DNA of 64,000 nt from an uncultured Christensenellaceae bacterium. Its GTDB lineage: Bacteria; Bacillota; Clostridia; Christensenellales; UBA3700. A program made the translations under genes and the position numbers. The notes beneath the pieces are model-generated. The model was not told the origin of the DNA. It ran no database searches and saw only the letters and a program-made list of their open reading frames with translations. Below are positions 24,541 to 33,302 of this stretch, in pieces (the first letter of the stretch is position 1; each line of letters opens with the position of its first letter). Location of the stretch: contig CALWKW010000002.1 in NCBI GenBank assembly GCA_944381365.1, positions 190,318 through 254,317 on the forward strand, given 5' to 3'.

Positions 24541-24570
24541 ATTCTAATAAACAAATGGTTGTTTTGTCAA
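24541..24570 (-). promoter_or_regulatory. sigma-A promoter of rex-greA
   Basis: Minus strand TTGACA (24565-24570), 18-bp spacer, TAGAAT (24541-24546). The predicted start is about 25 bp before the ribosome binding site. No clear Rex operator overlaps it. The stretch 24571-24905 beyond holds no supported gene; a 64-codon plus-strand frame there is K/F-rich and looks fortuitous. Confidence 0.55.
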
Positions 24571-24905
24571 TAGTTTTGACTTTTGTTTGGACAACAATTT
24601 GTCAAAAAATTGTCATTTAGGATAAAGATTTTGAGTTTTTTATCACAACCAAAGATTAATAGGCATTGCAAAAGAAAAATACTTTCTCAAAGAAAAAAAC
24701 AAAAAATAAAGCCTTTTTTGTCTGGCATTTATATTTTTGACCGCAAGATGCTATTCATTACAACATTTTCGCACTAAAACTTTGATAAGAAATTTTTTAT
24801 ATTTTATTGAGATAAAAGCATAAAAAACAAACTTATCGCACAATATTATCAATACCTCATTCGTCAAAACTTGACATAGCTCTTTTGCTAATGTAAACTT
24901 AGATT

Positions 24906-25166
24906 ATGAAAATTTGGGCAAGACTTATGACAGGCGATAAAATCGCCAAAGATACGATATACAAATCCCCTCTTCCTATGACCAGCCAATCCTATGAATT
25001 GTGGCTGAGAGATATCTGCCATATTTTGGATATCCCCAATCCCGTGCTTATATCTCAGCATTTCAAAAATTTTAAGAATTTTCACAATACAAAATTCAGA
25101 AAAAGCGATTTTATAGAGTCGCTCGATTATGATATGTTTATCGTAGAGGACTGCAAGGAAGATTAA
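24906..25166 (+). CDS. conserved hypothetical protein of Firmicutes
   Basis: An 86-residue soluble acidic-basic protein opening MKIWARLMTGDKI. It resembles a family of short uncharacterised clostridial proteins with a 'MKIWAK(L/I)...LxxICxxLDIxxPxxLxxH' pattern and a C-terminal DFVESVDFD-like block, here DFIESLDYDMFIVEDC. No catalytic motif is visible. It is a single-gene unit with a terminator 50 bp after its stop. No strong ribosome binding site precedes the ATG. Confidence 0.65.
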   Translation: MKIWARLMTGDKIAKDTIYKSPLPMTSQSYELWLRDICHILDIPNPVLISQHFKNFKNFHNTKFRKSDFIESLDYDMFIVEDCKED

Positions 25167-25215
25167 TCTTTTATTTTTAGATTTTAACGCATTTATATCA
25201 TTTTATGACAAAAAC

Positions 25216-25242
25216 AAAAAGGCACTCATTAGGTGCCTTTTT
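25216..25242 (+). terminator. terminator of the 86-residue conserved protein gene
   Basis: AAAAAGGCAC (25216-25225) pairs with GTGCCTTTTT (25233-25242), giving a 10-bp stem with a 7-nt loop and a T-run. Confidence 0.8.
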
Positions 25243-25375
25243 TGTGCTTTTTGTGCCTTTTTTCTATCTCTTTGTAAAAACATATAAATAAGCAAGGGGA
25301 TTTATATGTTTTTATTAATATATTTATCTATACTATTTATTTTAGCTCAAAAAGTTTTTGTTTTTCTTTTATTGC

Positions 25376-26410
25376 CTAAATTTCTTTTCTAGCAAAGTTT
25401 CTATAACTAAGTCCCATGAAAAGTCCCGTCCATACAAGCGAGATAGGAATTATTGTCCAAAGCGACATTCCTCTCAAAGAAGGTCCTGTAAGACTCAAAG
25501 CATTTTCCCAATTTATATTCATAAAGAAACCTGCAAACCCTATATAAGCCAGCGATACTACCGTCTCGATAAGCACGCCTATTTCCACAAGCGTCAAAAG
25601 AATATTGAGAGTAAGAGCCAAAGACATCTTTTTGCTTAGGCTATTGATAAACATCGTCAGCTGCAACAACATAAATATTTTCACGCTTTTCATCAAAAAA
25701 CTGATAAATAAAGCCGCAAGAGGAGATACTCTTATTACGCTCGAAGCATTTGCCACTATCACGACATCCGCACTATAACCCCCGAATGCCATTACGCCTA
25801 TCATAAACGAAGCCAACATACTGAAAAGCAATACCGCCTCGCTCACGATATACACCGCAAGCCATTTTGCCGTATAAAATTTTTGTTTGTTGACAGGACG
25901 CATAAGCTGCATTTTCATAGTGCCGTTGTTGTACTCGCCGACTGTGTTGCGACAAGCTATCACTATCATAAAGCAGATTATTACCGTCATAAGAGAGGAC
26001 ATGGCAAAGCAAGTAAATTTATAATAATCGTACTCTCCGCCGATGCCTACTTCTCCCAAAGAATAAGGAGTACAAGCTCCCGCAGGAACATTATTTTCCA
26101 CAAAATATTCATACATGGAAATCTGAGCGAGAATTTGATATTTTTCGTTTTTCAGCAAAAGCCTATTGATAAAACTCGCATCCATTTGCGACTCAATCAT
26201 CTCGAGCTGTACTCTTAGCTGAGCAAGTTGATACTCATAATCGCCGTTTACGGTGACTACCCCCGCACTCGTAAAAATATAGTTGAGCAAAAACGATAGT
26301 CCCATGACAACCAATATAATCGCAAGAATGACTATTGCCATAATGAGCAATGTCTTTTTTCTGTATATTTTGTATAATTCACAATTCAAATAACTATTGA
26401 ATTCTTTCAT
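25376..26410 (-). CDS. ABC-2 type exporter permease
   Basis: A 344-residue integral membrane protein with about six hydrophobic segments: one near the N-terminus (IMAIVILAIILVVMGLSFLL), a long extracellular loop, then helices from about residue 130 onward. The region RNTVGEYNNGTMKMQLMRPV is the typical ABC-2 coupling motif. It overlaps the upstream ATPase gene by 4 bp, so the two form one transporter. The substrate is unknown; such pairs often export bacteriocins, lipids or drugs. Confidence 0.82.
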   Translation of the reverse strand: MKEFNSYLNCELYKIYRKKTLLIMAIVILAIILVVMGLSFLLNYIFTSAGVVTVNGDYEYQLAQLRVQLEMIESQMDASFINRLLLKNEKYQILAQISMYEYFVENNVPAGACTPYSLGEVGIGGEYDYYKFTCFAMSSLMTVIICFMIVIACRNTVGEYNNGTMKMQLMRPVNKQKFYTAKWLAVYIVSEAVLLFSMLASFMIGVMAFGGYSADVVIVANASSVIRVSPLAALFISFLMKSVKIFMLLQLTMFINSLSKKMSLALTLNILLTLVEIGVLIETVVSLAYIGFAGFFMNINWENALSLTGPSLRGMSLWTIIPISLVWTGLFMGLSYRNFARKEI

Positions 26411-27360
26411 TTTGCCACCTCCTCGGAGATGCTTTTAGAAAGAGATACCTCATTATACAAATCCTCTAGTTTTCGCTTTTGTCTTGCAAGCGAATAAATA
26501 TCTATGTCATTTTGGACAAGAGCTTTTATTGCCTTGGATATATCACTCTGAGTAGCTCTTATGATAAGCATATTTTCGCTTTTTTGAACACTCAATTCCA
26601 TATCTTCCAAAATCTTTTTTGCCTTTTGCAAGTCGCCGCACTCGAGAGCAAACTTCTTGAGCTTATCCACTCCGAAGTTGACTTCGTCCATGGTCTTTAC
26701 GGCTTTTATCTCGCCTTTTACCATAAAAGCGACTCTATCGCAAAGCTGTTGCATTTCGCTGAGTATGTGCGAGGATATTATTATCGTTATGCCAAGCTCG
26801 TTTTTAAGACTCTTAAAAAGTTCTCTCATCTCGATAATACCGTTGGGATCCAAACCGTTTGTAGGCTCGTCAAGCATAAGAATTTTGGGCGAATGAATAA
26901 GAGCCTGAGCAATGCCCAATCTCTGTCTCATTCCCAGAGAATAACTCTTGAATTTGCTGTCAATTCTATCTTCCAATCCTACGAGCTTTACGATAGACTT
27001 GATTTTTTCTTCATTGATATGAGCATTTTGAAGTTTTGCAAAATATTTGAGATTTTCCATGCCCGTAAAATCTGAGAACAATGTCGGCTCTTCTACTATC
27101 GCACCTACTTCCTTGAGAGCTTTTTCTCTGTGCTTTGCCACATCGTATCCGTCAATGATAATTCTTCCGCTGTCAGTCTTGATGAGGTCGAGCATGATTT
27201 TGATAAGAGTGGTCTTTCCCGCTCCGTTGGCTCCCAAAAGTCCAAGAATCTCTCCGTCTTCTATATCGAGCGATACATGATTGACTGCCGTAATGATATT
27301 GCCCGTCTTTTTGTTGAGTCTGTATGTCTTTGTGACATCCTGAATTTCTATTATCTTCAT
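26407..27360 (-). CDS. ABC transporter ATP-binding protein
   Basis: A 317-residue ATPase. Walker A is LGANGAGKTT, signature YSLGMRQRLGIA, Walker B LMLDEPTNGLDP and switch SSHILSEM. The C-terminal ~90 residues form the extension common in ABC-2 drug and lantibiotic exporters. The start is the MKIIEIQDV methionine; an in-frame ATG 69 bp upstream gives no family match. It pairs with the permease that follows. Confidence 0.88.
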   Translation of the reverse strand: MKIIEIQDVTKTYRLNKKTGNIITAVNHVSLDIEDGEILGLLGANGAGKTTLIKIMLDLIKTDSGRIIIDGYDVAKHREKALKEVGAIVEEPTLFSDFTGMENLKYFAKLQNAHINEEKIKSIVKLVGLEDRIDSKFKSYSLGMRQRLGIAQALIHSPKILMLDEPTNGLDPNGIIEMRELFKSLKNELGITIIISSHILSEMQQLCDRVAFMVKGEIKAVKTMDEVNFGVDKLKKFALECGDLQKAKKILEDMELSVQKSENMLIIRATQSDISKAIKALVQNDIDIYSLARQKRKLEDLYNEVSLSKSISEEVAK

Positions 27361-27545
27361 ATCAGCCTTTTTGTTTGTGCCGACAAAATTATCGAACACC
27401 ATATTTTGTGTTTTAAAAAAACACAACAAAATTACCTTTTTATTTTTGAAATTATGTGCTATATTATTTTATGTGCTTTATTTTTGCATTAATAATATGA
27501 TAGTTTTATTTTAGCATACTTTATTGTATGTTTCAAGGAGTTAAT

Positions 27546-28964
27546 ATGAGTTTGTGTTCTTTGACAAAAGATAACGATTTAGGCATCGTGATGCTCGATA
27601 AATGTTTTGTATTCAATTACATGCCCGAGTGCAGCGAAATTGAATTGAAAGTATATCTCATGGGACTTTCTTTAAGTTTTAACACTCTTAGTCAGGATAA
27701 TACCATGGACTTTGTATGCAATACTCTCTCCTTGTCTCAGGAAAAAGTAGAGGCGGCTTTTGGCAAACTCAGTGATATGGGACTTGTGAATATTACGAGT
27801 TTTTCGCCCTTTGAAGTTCAGTACAAAAGTATCAAAAGCACTTTTGCCCGCCACTACAAAAAAGAAAAATATGCCGACTTCAATTCTCAGCTCGAGGCTT
27901 TGTTCCCTTCAACGCCTTTTACGAATATCAATCAATATACAGTATATTACGATTTTATGGAAGAGACAAAAATCAAGCCCGAGACACTTATTATGATAGC
28001 TCGCTACTGCGTAAACCTCAAAGGCGAAAAAATAAAACCCAACTATATTCTCGCTGTCGCAAAAAATTGGCTTGAAGAAGGGGTACGCACTCTCGAAGAT
28101 GTAGAAGAAAAAATAAAACAGCTCGAGACCGTCAACGAAGCAATCAGAATGATTTGCAAGGCGGTGGGCAAAAAGAGCGAAGTGGATATCGAGGACAAAA
28201 ACCTTTATCTCAAATGGACAAACTCTTGGGGATTTGGTCTCGATGCAATTCTCGAAGGAGCAAAATCGCTTAAGAACAAAGGCGGCTTTGCAAGGCTTGA
28301 CAATCTGCTTGACGAGTTTTATCGCAACAACGCAATGAGCGTGATAGAAATCAAGACTTATCTCGACAACAAACAAGCTATGTACAAACTCGCCGTAAGC
28401 GTCAACAAAACTTTGGGCTTGTATTATGAAAATATAGAATACATTGTAGAAAAATACATAAGCGGTTGGCTGGGAAAAGGTTTTGACGACAACGCAATAT
28501 TGCTTGTGGCAGAATATTGTTTTAACAAATCTATCCGTACCCTCGAAGGCATGAACAAGTGCATTGTCAAGTTCTATAATGAAGGCTGCGTCACATCTCA
28601 AGCTATCAACGAGCATCTTGCAATGCTTATGCAAAGAGATATGGCTATCAAGAAGATTATCGAGCTTACGGGTTATAGCAGAAATGTCAATATGGCAGAC
28701 AGAGATATGTACAAAGTCTGGACAGAACAGTGGGGATTCGAGCACGATATGATAGAATACGGAGCAAGCCTTTGTCAGGGCAAACCTCTTTCTGCTCTCA
28801 ACAATCTTCTCACAAAATGGAAAAGCAACAACATCTTTACTTTAGAGCAGGCAAAGACTTTTGCTCTCCCCGCTTCTTCCAATCAAACTACAAATACATA
28901 TACCAAAGAGCAGCTTGGCGATTATTTCTATACTTTGGACGAGCTGGACAACATCGAGGTGTAA
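27546..28964 (+). CDS. DnaD-domain replication protein with two tandem C-terminal repeats
   Basis: A 472-residue protein with a winged-helix-like N-terminal part and two DnaD C-terminal domains, each ending in the hallmark aromatic motif: YLKWTNSWGF (about residue 225) and YKVWTEQWGF (about residue 395). It resembles the DnaD/DnaB group that remodels DNA and loads helicase. The start is the methionine preceded by AAGGAG at 27534. The next gene, a DnaC-like loader, begins 3 bp after its stop, so the two are translationally close partners. Confidence 0.85.
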   Translation: MSLCSLTKDNDLGIVMLDKCFVFNYMPECSEIELKVYLMGLSLSFNTLSQDNTMDFVCNTLSLSQEKVEAAFGKLSDMGLVNITSFSPFEVQYKSIKSTFARHYKKEKYADFNSQLEALFPSTPFTNINQYTVYYDFMEETKIKPETLIMIARYCVNLKGEKIKPNYILAVAKNWLEEGVRTLEDVEEKIKQLETVNEAIRMICKAVGKKSEVDIEDKNLYLKWTNSWGFGLDAILEGAKSLKNKGGFARLDNLLDEFYRNNAMSVIEIKTYLDNKQAMYKLAVSVNKTLGLYYENIEYIVEKYISGWLGKGFDDNAILLVAEYCFNKSIRTLEGMNKCIVKFYNEGCVTSQAINEHLAMLMQRDMAIKKIIELTGYSRNVNMADRDMYKVWTEQWGFEHDMIEYGASLCQGKPLSALNNLLTKWKSNNIFTLEQAKTFALPASSNQTTNTYTKEQLGDYFYTLDELDNIEV

Positions 28965-28967
28965 GAT

Positions 28968-29900
28968 ATGATAAATTATTTTAATACAATCCTTGACGGC
29001 ATTATGAATTCAAGAAGAATCATTGCAAAAGAAAATGCCGAAAAAGATTATCGCACAATACTCGCCTTGCACCCTACGCTCAAAGAAAGCGTAAAACAAA
29101 AAAAAGCTCTCGAACTTTTTATCGCAAGAGCCACTGCTCTCAAAAAGCCTTGCGAAGCTGAAGAAAAAAAGCTTGATGAACTCAACAAAAACATAAGCGA
29201 TTATGTCAAAGCAAACAATATCGTATTCAGCGTAAAATATAATTGTCCTATTTGCAAAGACAGCGGATATGTCAATCAAAAACCTTGCAAATGTCTTTTG
29301 GAAGAATACGGCAAACTTTTAAAACAAAATATGTCGCTTACTCCTTTGCCCGAGTTTTATTTCAAGGACAATACTTTTGCAAAAAGCAATGTGCCTCAGG
29401 CAGCAGGCATGAACAAGCTTTATAAAATCTTAGAGCAAGTAGCCGACAAATTTTATAGCACAAAGCTTCAGAATTTTCTTTTTTCGGGAGCAAGCGGAAT
29501 AGGCAAAACTTGTCTTGCACATGCTTTTGCAAACCAACTTGTATCAAAAAACATAAGCGTACTTTATCTTTCGTCCTTCGAGCTTGTCAATATTTTTTTG
29601 GACAAACATACCAACAAGCAGACTGCTCTTAGAAAAATCTACAACTATGTGCAAGAATGCGAAATGCTCATAATCGATAATCTAGGAGTAGAGCCTATCT
29701 ATAAAAATGTGACGATAGAATATCTTATGTCGACAATAGAAAAAAGACTTGGCGAAGGCAAAAAAACTATGATTTGCACCCAGCTTGACGGACATGCTCT
29801 CATAAACAGATACGGCGAAGCACTCTTGTCAAAATTTGCGGACAAAAAATATTCTTTAAGTGTCGGATACATAAACGGCGAAGATTTGAGAAAGCTATAA
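28968..29900 (+). CDS. DnaC/DnaI-like helicase-loading ATPase
   Basis: A 310-residue protein. A helical N-terminal part is followed by a zinc site (CPICKDSGYVNQKPCKC, about residues 88-104) and an AAA+ core with Walker A SGASGIGKTCLA (about 165), Walker B EMLIIDNLG and the sensor region MICTQLDGHAL. This layout matches DnaI, which delivers the replicative helicase. It is coupled to the DnaD-domain gene. The Walker B aspartate pair reads IDN rather than the more usual DDL. Confidence 0.88.
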   Translation: MINYFNTILDGIMNSRRIIAKENAEKDYRTILALHPTLKESVKQKKALELFIARATALKKPCEAEEKKLDELNKNISDYVKANNIVFSVKYNCPICKDSGYVNQKPCKCLLEEYGKLLKQNMSLTPLPEFYFKDNTFAKSNVPQAAGMNKLYKILEQVADKFYSTKLQNFLFSGASGIGKTCLAHAFANQLVSKNISVLYLSSFELVNIFLDKHTNKQTALRKIYNYVQECEMLIIDNLGVEPIYKNVTIEYLMSTIEKRLGEGKKTMICTQLDGHALINRYGEALLSKFADKKYSLSVGYINGEDLRKL

Positions 29901-29938
29901 CAAATCAAATTTAAAAAACAATAGTTTCGATACAATCA

Positions 29939-29967
29939 AAAATCCGAGCGAAAACCGCTCGGATTTT
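29939..29967. terminator. bidirectional terminator after the helicase-loader gene
   Basis: Perfect 12-bp stem AAAATCCGAGCG (29939-29950) with CGCTCGGATTTT (29956-29967) around AAAAC. On the plus strand it ends the DnaD/DnaC unit; on the minus strand it could end the membrane-protein gene. Confidence 0.8.
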
Positions 29968-30058
29968 ATTTTGATTTATGAATATTTTTTGATTTTAAAA
30001 GACTTGATTACTGATAATATATTACGCATACGCATTAAAATAATATAATATTCTACTA

Positions 30059-30097
30059 TATTTATACAATTTAAGCCTTAGGTAAATTGTATAAATA
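30059..30097 (+). repeat. dispersed palindrome, copy 4 of 6
   Basis: Perfect 15-nt arms (TATTTATACAATTTA at 30059-30073, complement at 30083-30097) around AGCCTTAGG. Alternating GC-rich tracts lie on both sides: ACGCATACGC to the left (30025-30034) and GCATGTATGCGTGCGT to the right (30105-30120). It sits between converging genes. Confidence 0.85.
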
Positions 30098-30129
30098 GGG
30101 GATCGCATGTATGCGTGCGTACAAAATAC

Positions 30130-30990
30130 CTAATCAAGCTTTTTTGTATCGTCTTCTTCTATCTTGTTTTCGCTGTTATCTTTTGCAGACTGCTCGAGCT
30201 TGAGTGCTTCTTTCTTACTGACATAACTTCTTATCCAAGGTATTATACCTATATCGAAATCTGCATCTGCAAGCATTTTGCCTTTTTCTTCTCTCGATTT
30301 GAATAGCTTTGAATTTACTACATAATACAGACAAAGTATTCCCACTACCACAAATGCGATCACTATTGCACTTATTACCTTAACCGCAGCACTTGCCGAA
30401 GGTATCACATAAGTGATGATTTCGCCCGTAATAATTTTAATGATAATCATATTGTCCGTTCCGTCAAAATTCTTATATATGACACCATTATGTATAAGTA
30501 CCGATACAAGCACCATTATTGCTACGCCTATAATAGGCACATAAATTTCTTTGATTTTGTATTTGTCGACATTGCATAGCAAAAGCAAACCGCAGAAAAA
30601 CAATACACTATGCTGTATTACCGCCATTACGATATAAAACACGCTTGATGTATCACTTACTATCGAATCCGGTGCGGCAATACCCGCTACTATATAAGCT
30701 ACTCCCGCAAGTGCCGAACAGAATCCTGCATAAGCTCGCATCTTTTTTATACCAAGCACAAAAGTAAAACCTAATACAAAATACGACATTTGCGAAAATT
30801 CTATGGGATACATAGATTTGCCGATAATGCGATAAACACTGAACTCTATCGTCTTGTAAACTAGCAAAACAAGACCGATTACAAAAAGAATAATAATGCT
30901 GATTTTTCTTTTATCTCTCAAAAGCCAAGTTAAAAAAACAGCCAAAACACCAGCAAGCACTATAATAAGTGCCAACCACCAATACTCCAT
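30130..30990 (-). CDS. multi-pass membrane protein of unknown function
   Basis: A 286-residue protein with about seven predicted membrane helices (for example WLALIIVLAGVLAVFLTWLL, ISIIILFVIGLVLLVYKTI and VISAIVIAFVVVGILCLYYV) and a charged, cytoplasmic C-terminal tail rich in K, E and D. The overall size and a helix with VIQHSVLFFCGLLLL recall the YwaF/TMEM164-like group, which has conserved histidines, but the match is weak. A GGAGGTG precedes the ATG. No neighbour suggests a role. Confidence 0.65.
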   Translation of the reverse strand: MEYWWLALIIVLAGVLAVFLTWLLRDKRKISIIILFVIGLVLLVYKTIEFSVYRIIGKSMYPIEFSQMSYFVLGFTFVLGIKKMRAYAGFCSALAGVAYIVAGIAAPDSIVSDTSSVFYIVMAVIQHSVLFFCGLLLLCNVDKYKIKEIYVPIIGVAIMVLVSVLIHNGVIYKNFDGTDNMIIIKIITGEIITYVIPSASAAVKVISAIVIAFVVVGILCLYYVVNSKLFKSREEKGKMLADADFDIGIIPWIRSYVSKKEALKLEQSAKDNSENKIEEDDTKKLD

Positions 30991-31139
30991 AATTCACCTC
31001 CACTAAAATTATTATACTACAAACTTTCTCAATAGTACATAAAATATAAAAAGCAATATAATCAAAAAACCGATTTCTTACTTTTTGTTTACAAAAAAAA
31101 CTTAAAAATTCTTTTATTTTTGCAAAATAAAAAAAATAA

Positions 31140-31168
31140 TTGACACGACAATGTCTTTACATTATAAT
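31140..31168 (+). promoter_or_regulatory. consensus sigma-A promoter of the tRNA-Thr region
   Basis: TTGACA (31140-31145), exactly 17 bp, TATAAT (31163-31168): a perfect consensus promoter. Transcription should begin near 31175 and read through the first damaged tRNA copy before reaching the intact tRNA at 31350. Confidence 0.9.
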
Positions 31169-31203
31169 AGATAGGCAAGGAAAAACATTGATTATTTAAA
31201 TAT

Positions 31204-31327
31204 GCTAACATGGCGCAGTAGGCATTTTGCGTATAGAAAACAATCCGGCGAATTGTTTTTAGCAAAATGAACCGCAATGTACCGACACTTTAAAAGTATT
31301 CCTCACTTTGTTTGCGGTCGGAAGCGC
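31204..31327 (+). pseudogene. 5' tRNA-Thr relic carrying a 100-bp insert
   Basis: GCTAACATGGCGCAGTAGG (31204-31222) matches the first 19 bases of the intact tRNA-Thr with one change. A 100-bp insert (31223-31322) follows at the D-loop, then AGCGC (31323-31327), the next bases of the tRNA, after which homology stops. The insert folds into nested hairpins: CATTTTGC with GCAAAATG, AAAACAAT with ATTGTTTT, and ACCGCAA with TTGCGGT. The same insert is at 31494-31593. Confidence 0.75.
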
Positions 31328-31349
31328 TACCGCAAAATTAAATTAATAT

Positions 31350-31425
31350 GCTAACGTGGCGCAGTAGGTAGCGCACATCATTGGTAATGATGAGGTCGGC
31401 AGTTCAAATCTGCTCGTTAGCTCCA
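31350..31425 (+). tRNA. tRNA-Thr (anticodon GGT)
   Basis: Full cloverleaf: acceptor GCTAACG pairs with CGTTAGC, D-stem GCGC/GCGC, anticodon stem CATCA/TGATG with loop TTGGTAA (anticodon GGT), T-stem GGCAG/CTGCT with TTCAAAT, discriminator T and an encoded CCA (31423-31425). It decodes ACC/ACU. It is transcribed from the consensus promoter 180 bp upstream and ends at the terminator at 31431. Confidence 0.95.
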
Positions 31426-31430
31426 AAATA

Positions 31431-31452
31431 CCACCATTTATGGTGGTTTTTT
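31431..31452 (+). terminator. terminator of tRNA-Thr
   Basis: ACCACCAT and ATGGTGGT around TT, followed by a run of T's. A copy of the same hairpin occurs after the second damaged tRNA (about 31650-31672). Confidence 0.85.
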
Positions 31453-31481
31453 TGTTTGTAAGCTACCACTGCGACATCGTT

Positions 31482-31647
31482 TGGCGCAGCAGGCATTATG
31501 CGTATAGAAAACAATCCGGCGAATTGTTTTTAGCAAAATGAACCGCAATGTACCGACACTTTAAAAGTATTTCTCACTTTGTTTGCGGTCGAAAGCGCAC
31601 ATCACCCTATGATGAGGTCGGCAGTTTTATCTCCCTCGTTAGCTCCA
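31482..31647 (+). pseudogene. second tRNA-Thr relic with the same 100-bp D-loop insert
   Basis: TGGCGCAGCAGG (31482-31493) is followed by a 100-bp insert (31494-31593) that differs from the first insert at only 3 positions. The tRNA then resumes with AGCGCACATCA and continues to CGTTAGCTCCA. The acceptor 5' strand is lost, the anticodon loop is damaged (CCCTA) and the T-arm has extra changes, so it cannot be a working tRNA. The hairpin terminator after it is a duplicate of the intact one, showing that the whole unit was duplicated. Confidence 0.8.
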
Positions 31648-31773
31648 AAATACCACCATTTATGGTGGTTTTTTGTTTGTAAGCTACCACTACATATTTT
31701 TATTAAGCGATTATATGAATAAAAGAGCCTTGATAGTCAAAGCTCTTTTTGATATTTTATCAATCACATTTTT

Positions 31774-32271
31774 TTAATCAAACACTTTTTTTTCAGAATC
31801 ATCGATGGTTTTTGATGCCAAATTGACTTTATCTTTGTATATTATTTTGATGCCGTCTATTGCAAATCCAAGTCCGACTATCATTGCTATTATACCGAAA
31901 ACAAAGAAAAGTATTGCATTTTGTTTGTTGTTTTCAGGCGTGACAAAATCTTCGGGATTTTCGGGATTGTAATATATTGTTATCTTCTCTCCTATATCTT
32001 TAGGATTATTGGTTTCGGCATCTTTTAATTTATAAACTTCTCCCTGTGCCTCAAACTCGATTATCGGAGTATAATAATACTTTTTTTCCGTATCATCCCA
32101 CCTTTCTCTGACTTCATAATCGGTTATCGTAGCTTGGGTTTTTACAAAGTTATCATACGCTTTTTCGTTTTCTATAAAATTATATGTACCCAAACCTATC
32201 ACCGCAAAACTGACAAGCAAAACTATACATCCTATAATTATATCGAATTTTGCATTTTTAAAAATATTCAT
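31774..32271 (-). CDS. DUF3592 membrane protein
   Basis: A 165-residue protein with two membrane helices (FDIIIGCIVLLVSFAVIGLG near the start; AILFFVFGIIAMIVGLGFAI near residue 130) enclosing an extracellular beta domain of the DUF3592 type: ATITDYEVRERWDD, YYTPIIEFEAQGEVY and ITIYYNPENPEDF. Function is unknown. The start is the MNIFKNAK methionine; a GTG five codons upstream is less likely. Confidence 0.8.
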   Translation of the reverse strand: MNIFKNAKFDIIIGCIVLLVSFAVIGLGTYNFIENEKAYDNFVKTQATITDYEVRERWDDTEKKYYYTPIIEFEAQGEVYKLKDAETNNPKDIGEKITIYYNPENPEDFVTPENNKQNAILFFVFGIIAMIVGLGFAIDGIKIIYKDKVNLASKTIDDSEKKVFD

Positions 32272-32425
32272 ACAAAAACATCCCACTTAGTATTTATTCT
32301 AAATATTTATATGACCATTGTCAATACCCAAACCATAATTTTGTCTATTATAAAACAAAATTTTCTATTGAAATTTTATAGCTTTTATAATATAATATTT
32401 GTATAAACTTTTGGAAGAAAGGCTT

Positions 32426-33043
32426 ATGGAAAATATCAGAAAAAAACGCATCCTGCAAGCTGTGCTTATAGCTGTGGCTTCACTCTTTATTTTGTGGGGA
32501 ATTTTATCATTGCTTCAGACCTTAGGCACTAAAGTCGGTCTTAATTATATAGACAAAATTCCAAACATTATCGGGCGATACGCTCTTGTAATAATTACAA
32601 TGGCGATAGGCATAATGACCATGTCTTATGCAGCCGGTACTTTTGAGGGGAAAGTAAAAACGATCTTTTCTATATCGGTCTGTGCTTTTAGCACTATCAT
32701 GACATTGCCTCTTTTTCTTTCGTTTGTCCTTATGATACCTGTGGCATCGGGTGCAAAACTCCCTGCTTTTCTCAATGATATGGTAGGAGCGATATGCGAG
32801 GCATTTCTTGCTCTTGCAGGCAAAAGCGGACAATATGTAATATATGTGCTGGGCATAATAATGAGCATCATTTTCCTTGCCGTACCAATAATATCCACAT
32901 ATTGCACCGTAAAAAATATAGATTTGATTGCGTATATAAAATCAAAACTCAAAAAAGACTCTTCTCTTTCCTCGTCAGAACAATTATCTTGCGACAGCGA
33001 CAATGCTCAGCAATCGGATAATTCAAGCGATATTAAGGATTGA
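32426..33043 (+). CDS. four-helix membrane protein of unknown function
   Basis: A 205-residue protein with four hydrophobic segments (about 10-35, 50-75, 85-110 and 140-165) and a serine/aspartate-rich cytoplasmic tail (SSSEQLSCDSDNAQQSDNSS). The start is the methionine preceded by GAAAGG; an in-frame start nine codons earlier has no ribosome site. It is followed by a terminator, so it forms a single-gene unit. No family is recognised. Confidence 0.65.
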   Translation: MENIRKKRILQAVLIAVASLFILWGILSLLQTLGTKVGLNYIDKIPNIIGRYALVIITMAIGIMTMSYAAGTFEGKVKTIFSISVCAFSTIMTLPLFLSFVLMIPVASGAKLPAFLNDMVGAICEAFLALAGKSGQYVIYVLGIIMSIIFLAVPIISTYCTVKNIDLIAYIKSKLKKDSSLSSSEQLSCDSDNAQQSDNSSDIKD

Positions 33044-33062
33044 TAGATTTTTTGATATTATG

Positions 33063-33090
33063 CAAGGGGTATTTGCCCCTTGTTTTTTTT
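33063..33090 (+). terminator. terminator of the four-helix membrane protein gene
   Basis: CAAGGGG (33063-33069) pairs with CCCCTTG (33076-33082), followed by eight T's. Confidence 0.85.
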
Positions 33091-33248
33091 ATATAATTTT
33101 ACTTTTTTATTTTAATTTTTTGTTTTCTATCATATCAATAGATAAAGGAAAATCCAATTCATTGTTCAAAACTTTTGATTTTATTTATGTAAAACTTTGA
33201 TATTTTTTTTAACAACTATCTTTAAATCTTCAAAAAAGTATGATAGAA

Positions 33249-33274
33249 TATAATTATTGTTAAATTTCTAACAT
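33249..33274 (+). promoter_or_regulatory. hydrogenase operon promoter -10 and Rex operator
   Basis: TATAAT (33249-33254) is followed by TTGTTAAATTTCTAACAT (33257-33274). The latter matches 12 of 14 defined positions of the Rex operator TTGTTAA-N4-TTAACAA. Its position immediately downstream of the -10 fits repression by blocking RNA polymerase. The -35 is weak. A strong GGAGG follows at 33293, just before hydC. Confidence 0.6.
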
Positions 33275-33302
33275 ATCGGGGATTTATGATAAGGAGGTAT
33301 TT

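Noticed and set aside
24583..24777. 64-codon plus-strand frame upstream of the conserved 86-residue protein
   Set aside because: No ribosome site, K/F-rich AT-driven composition, overlaps the rex promoter side and shows no domain.
31204..31647. tRNA region as an integrative-element attachment site
   Set aside because: The insert is in the D-loop, not at the 3' end, and there is no integrase gene in the window.
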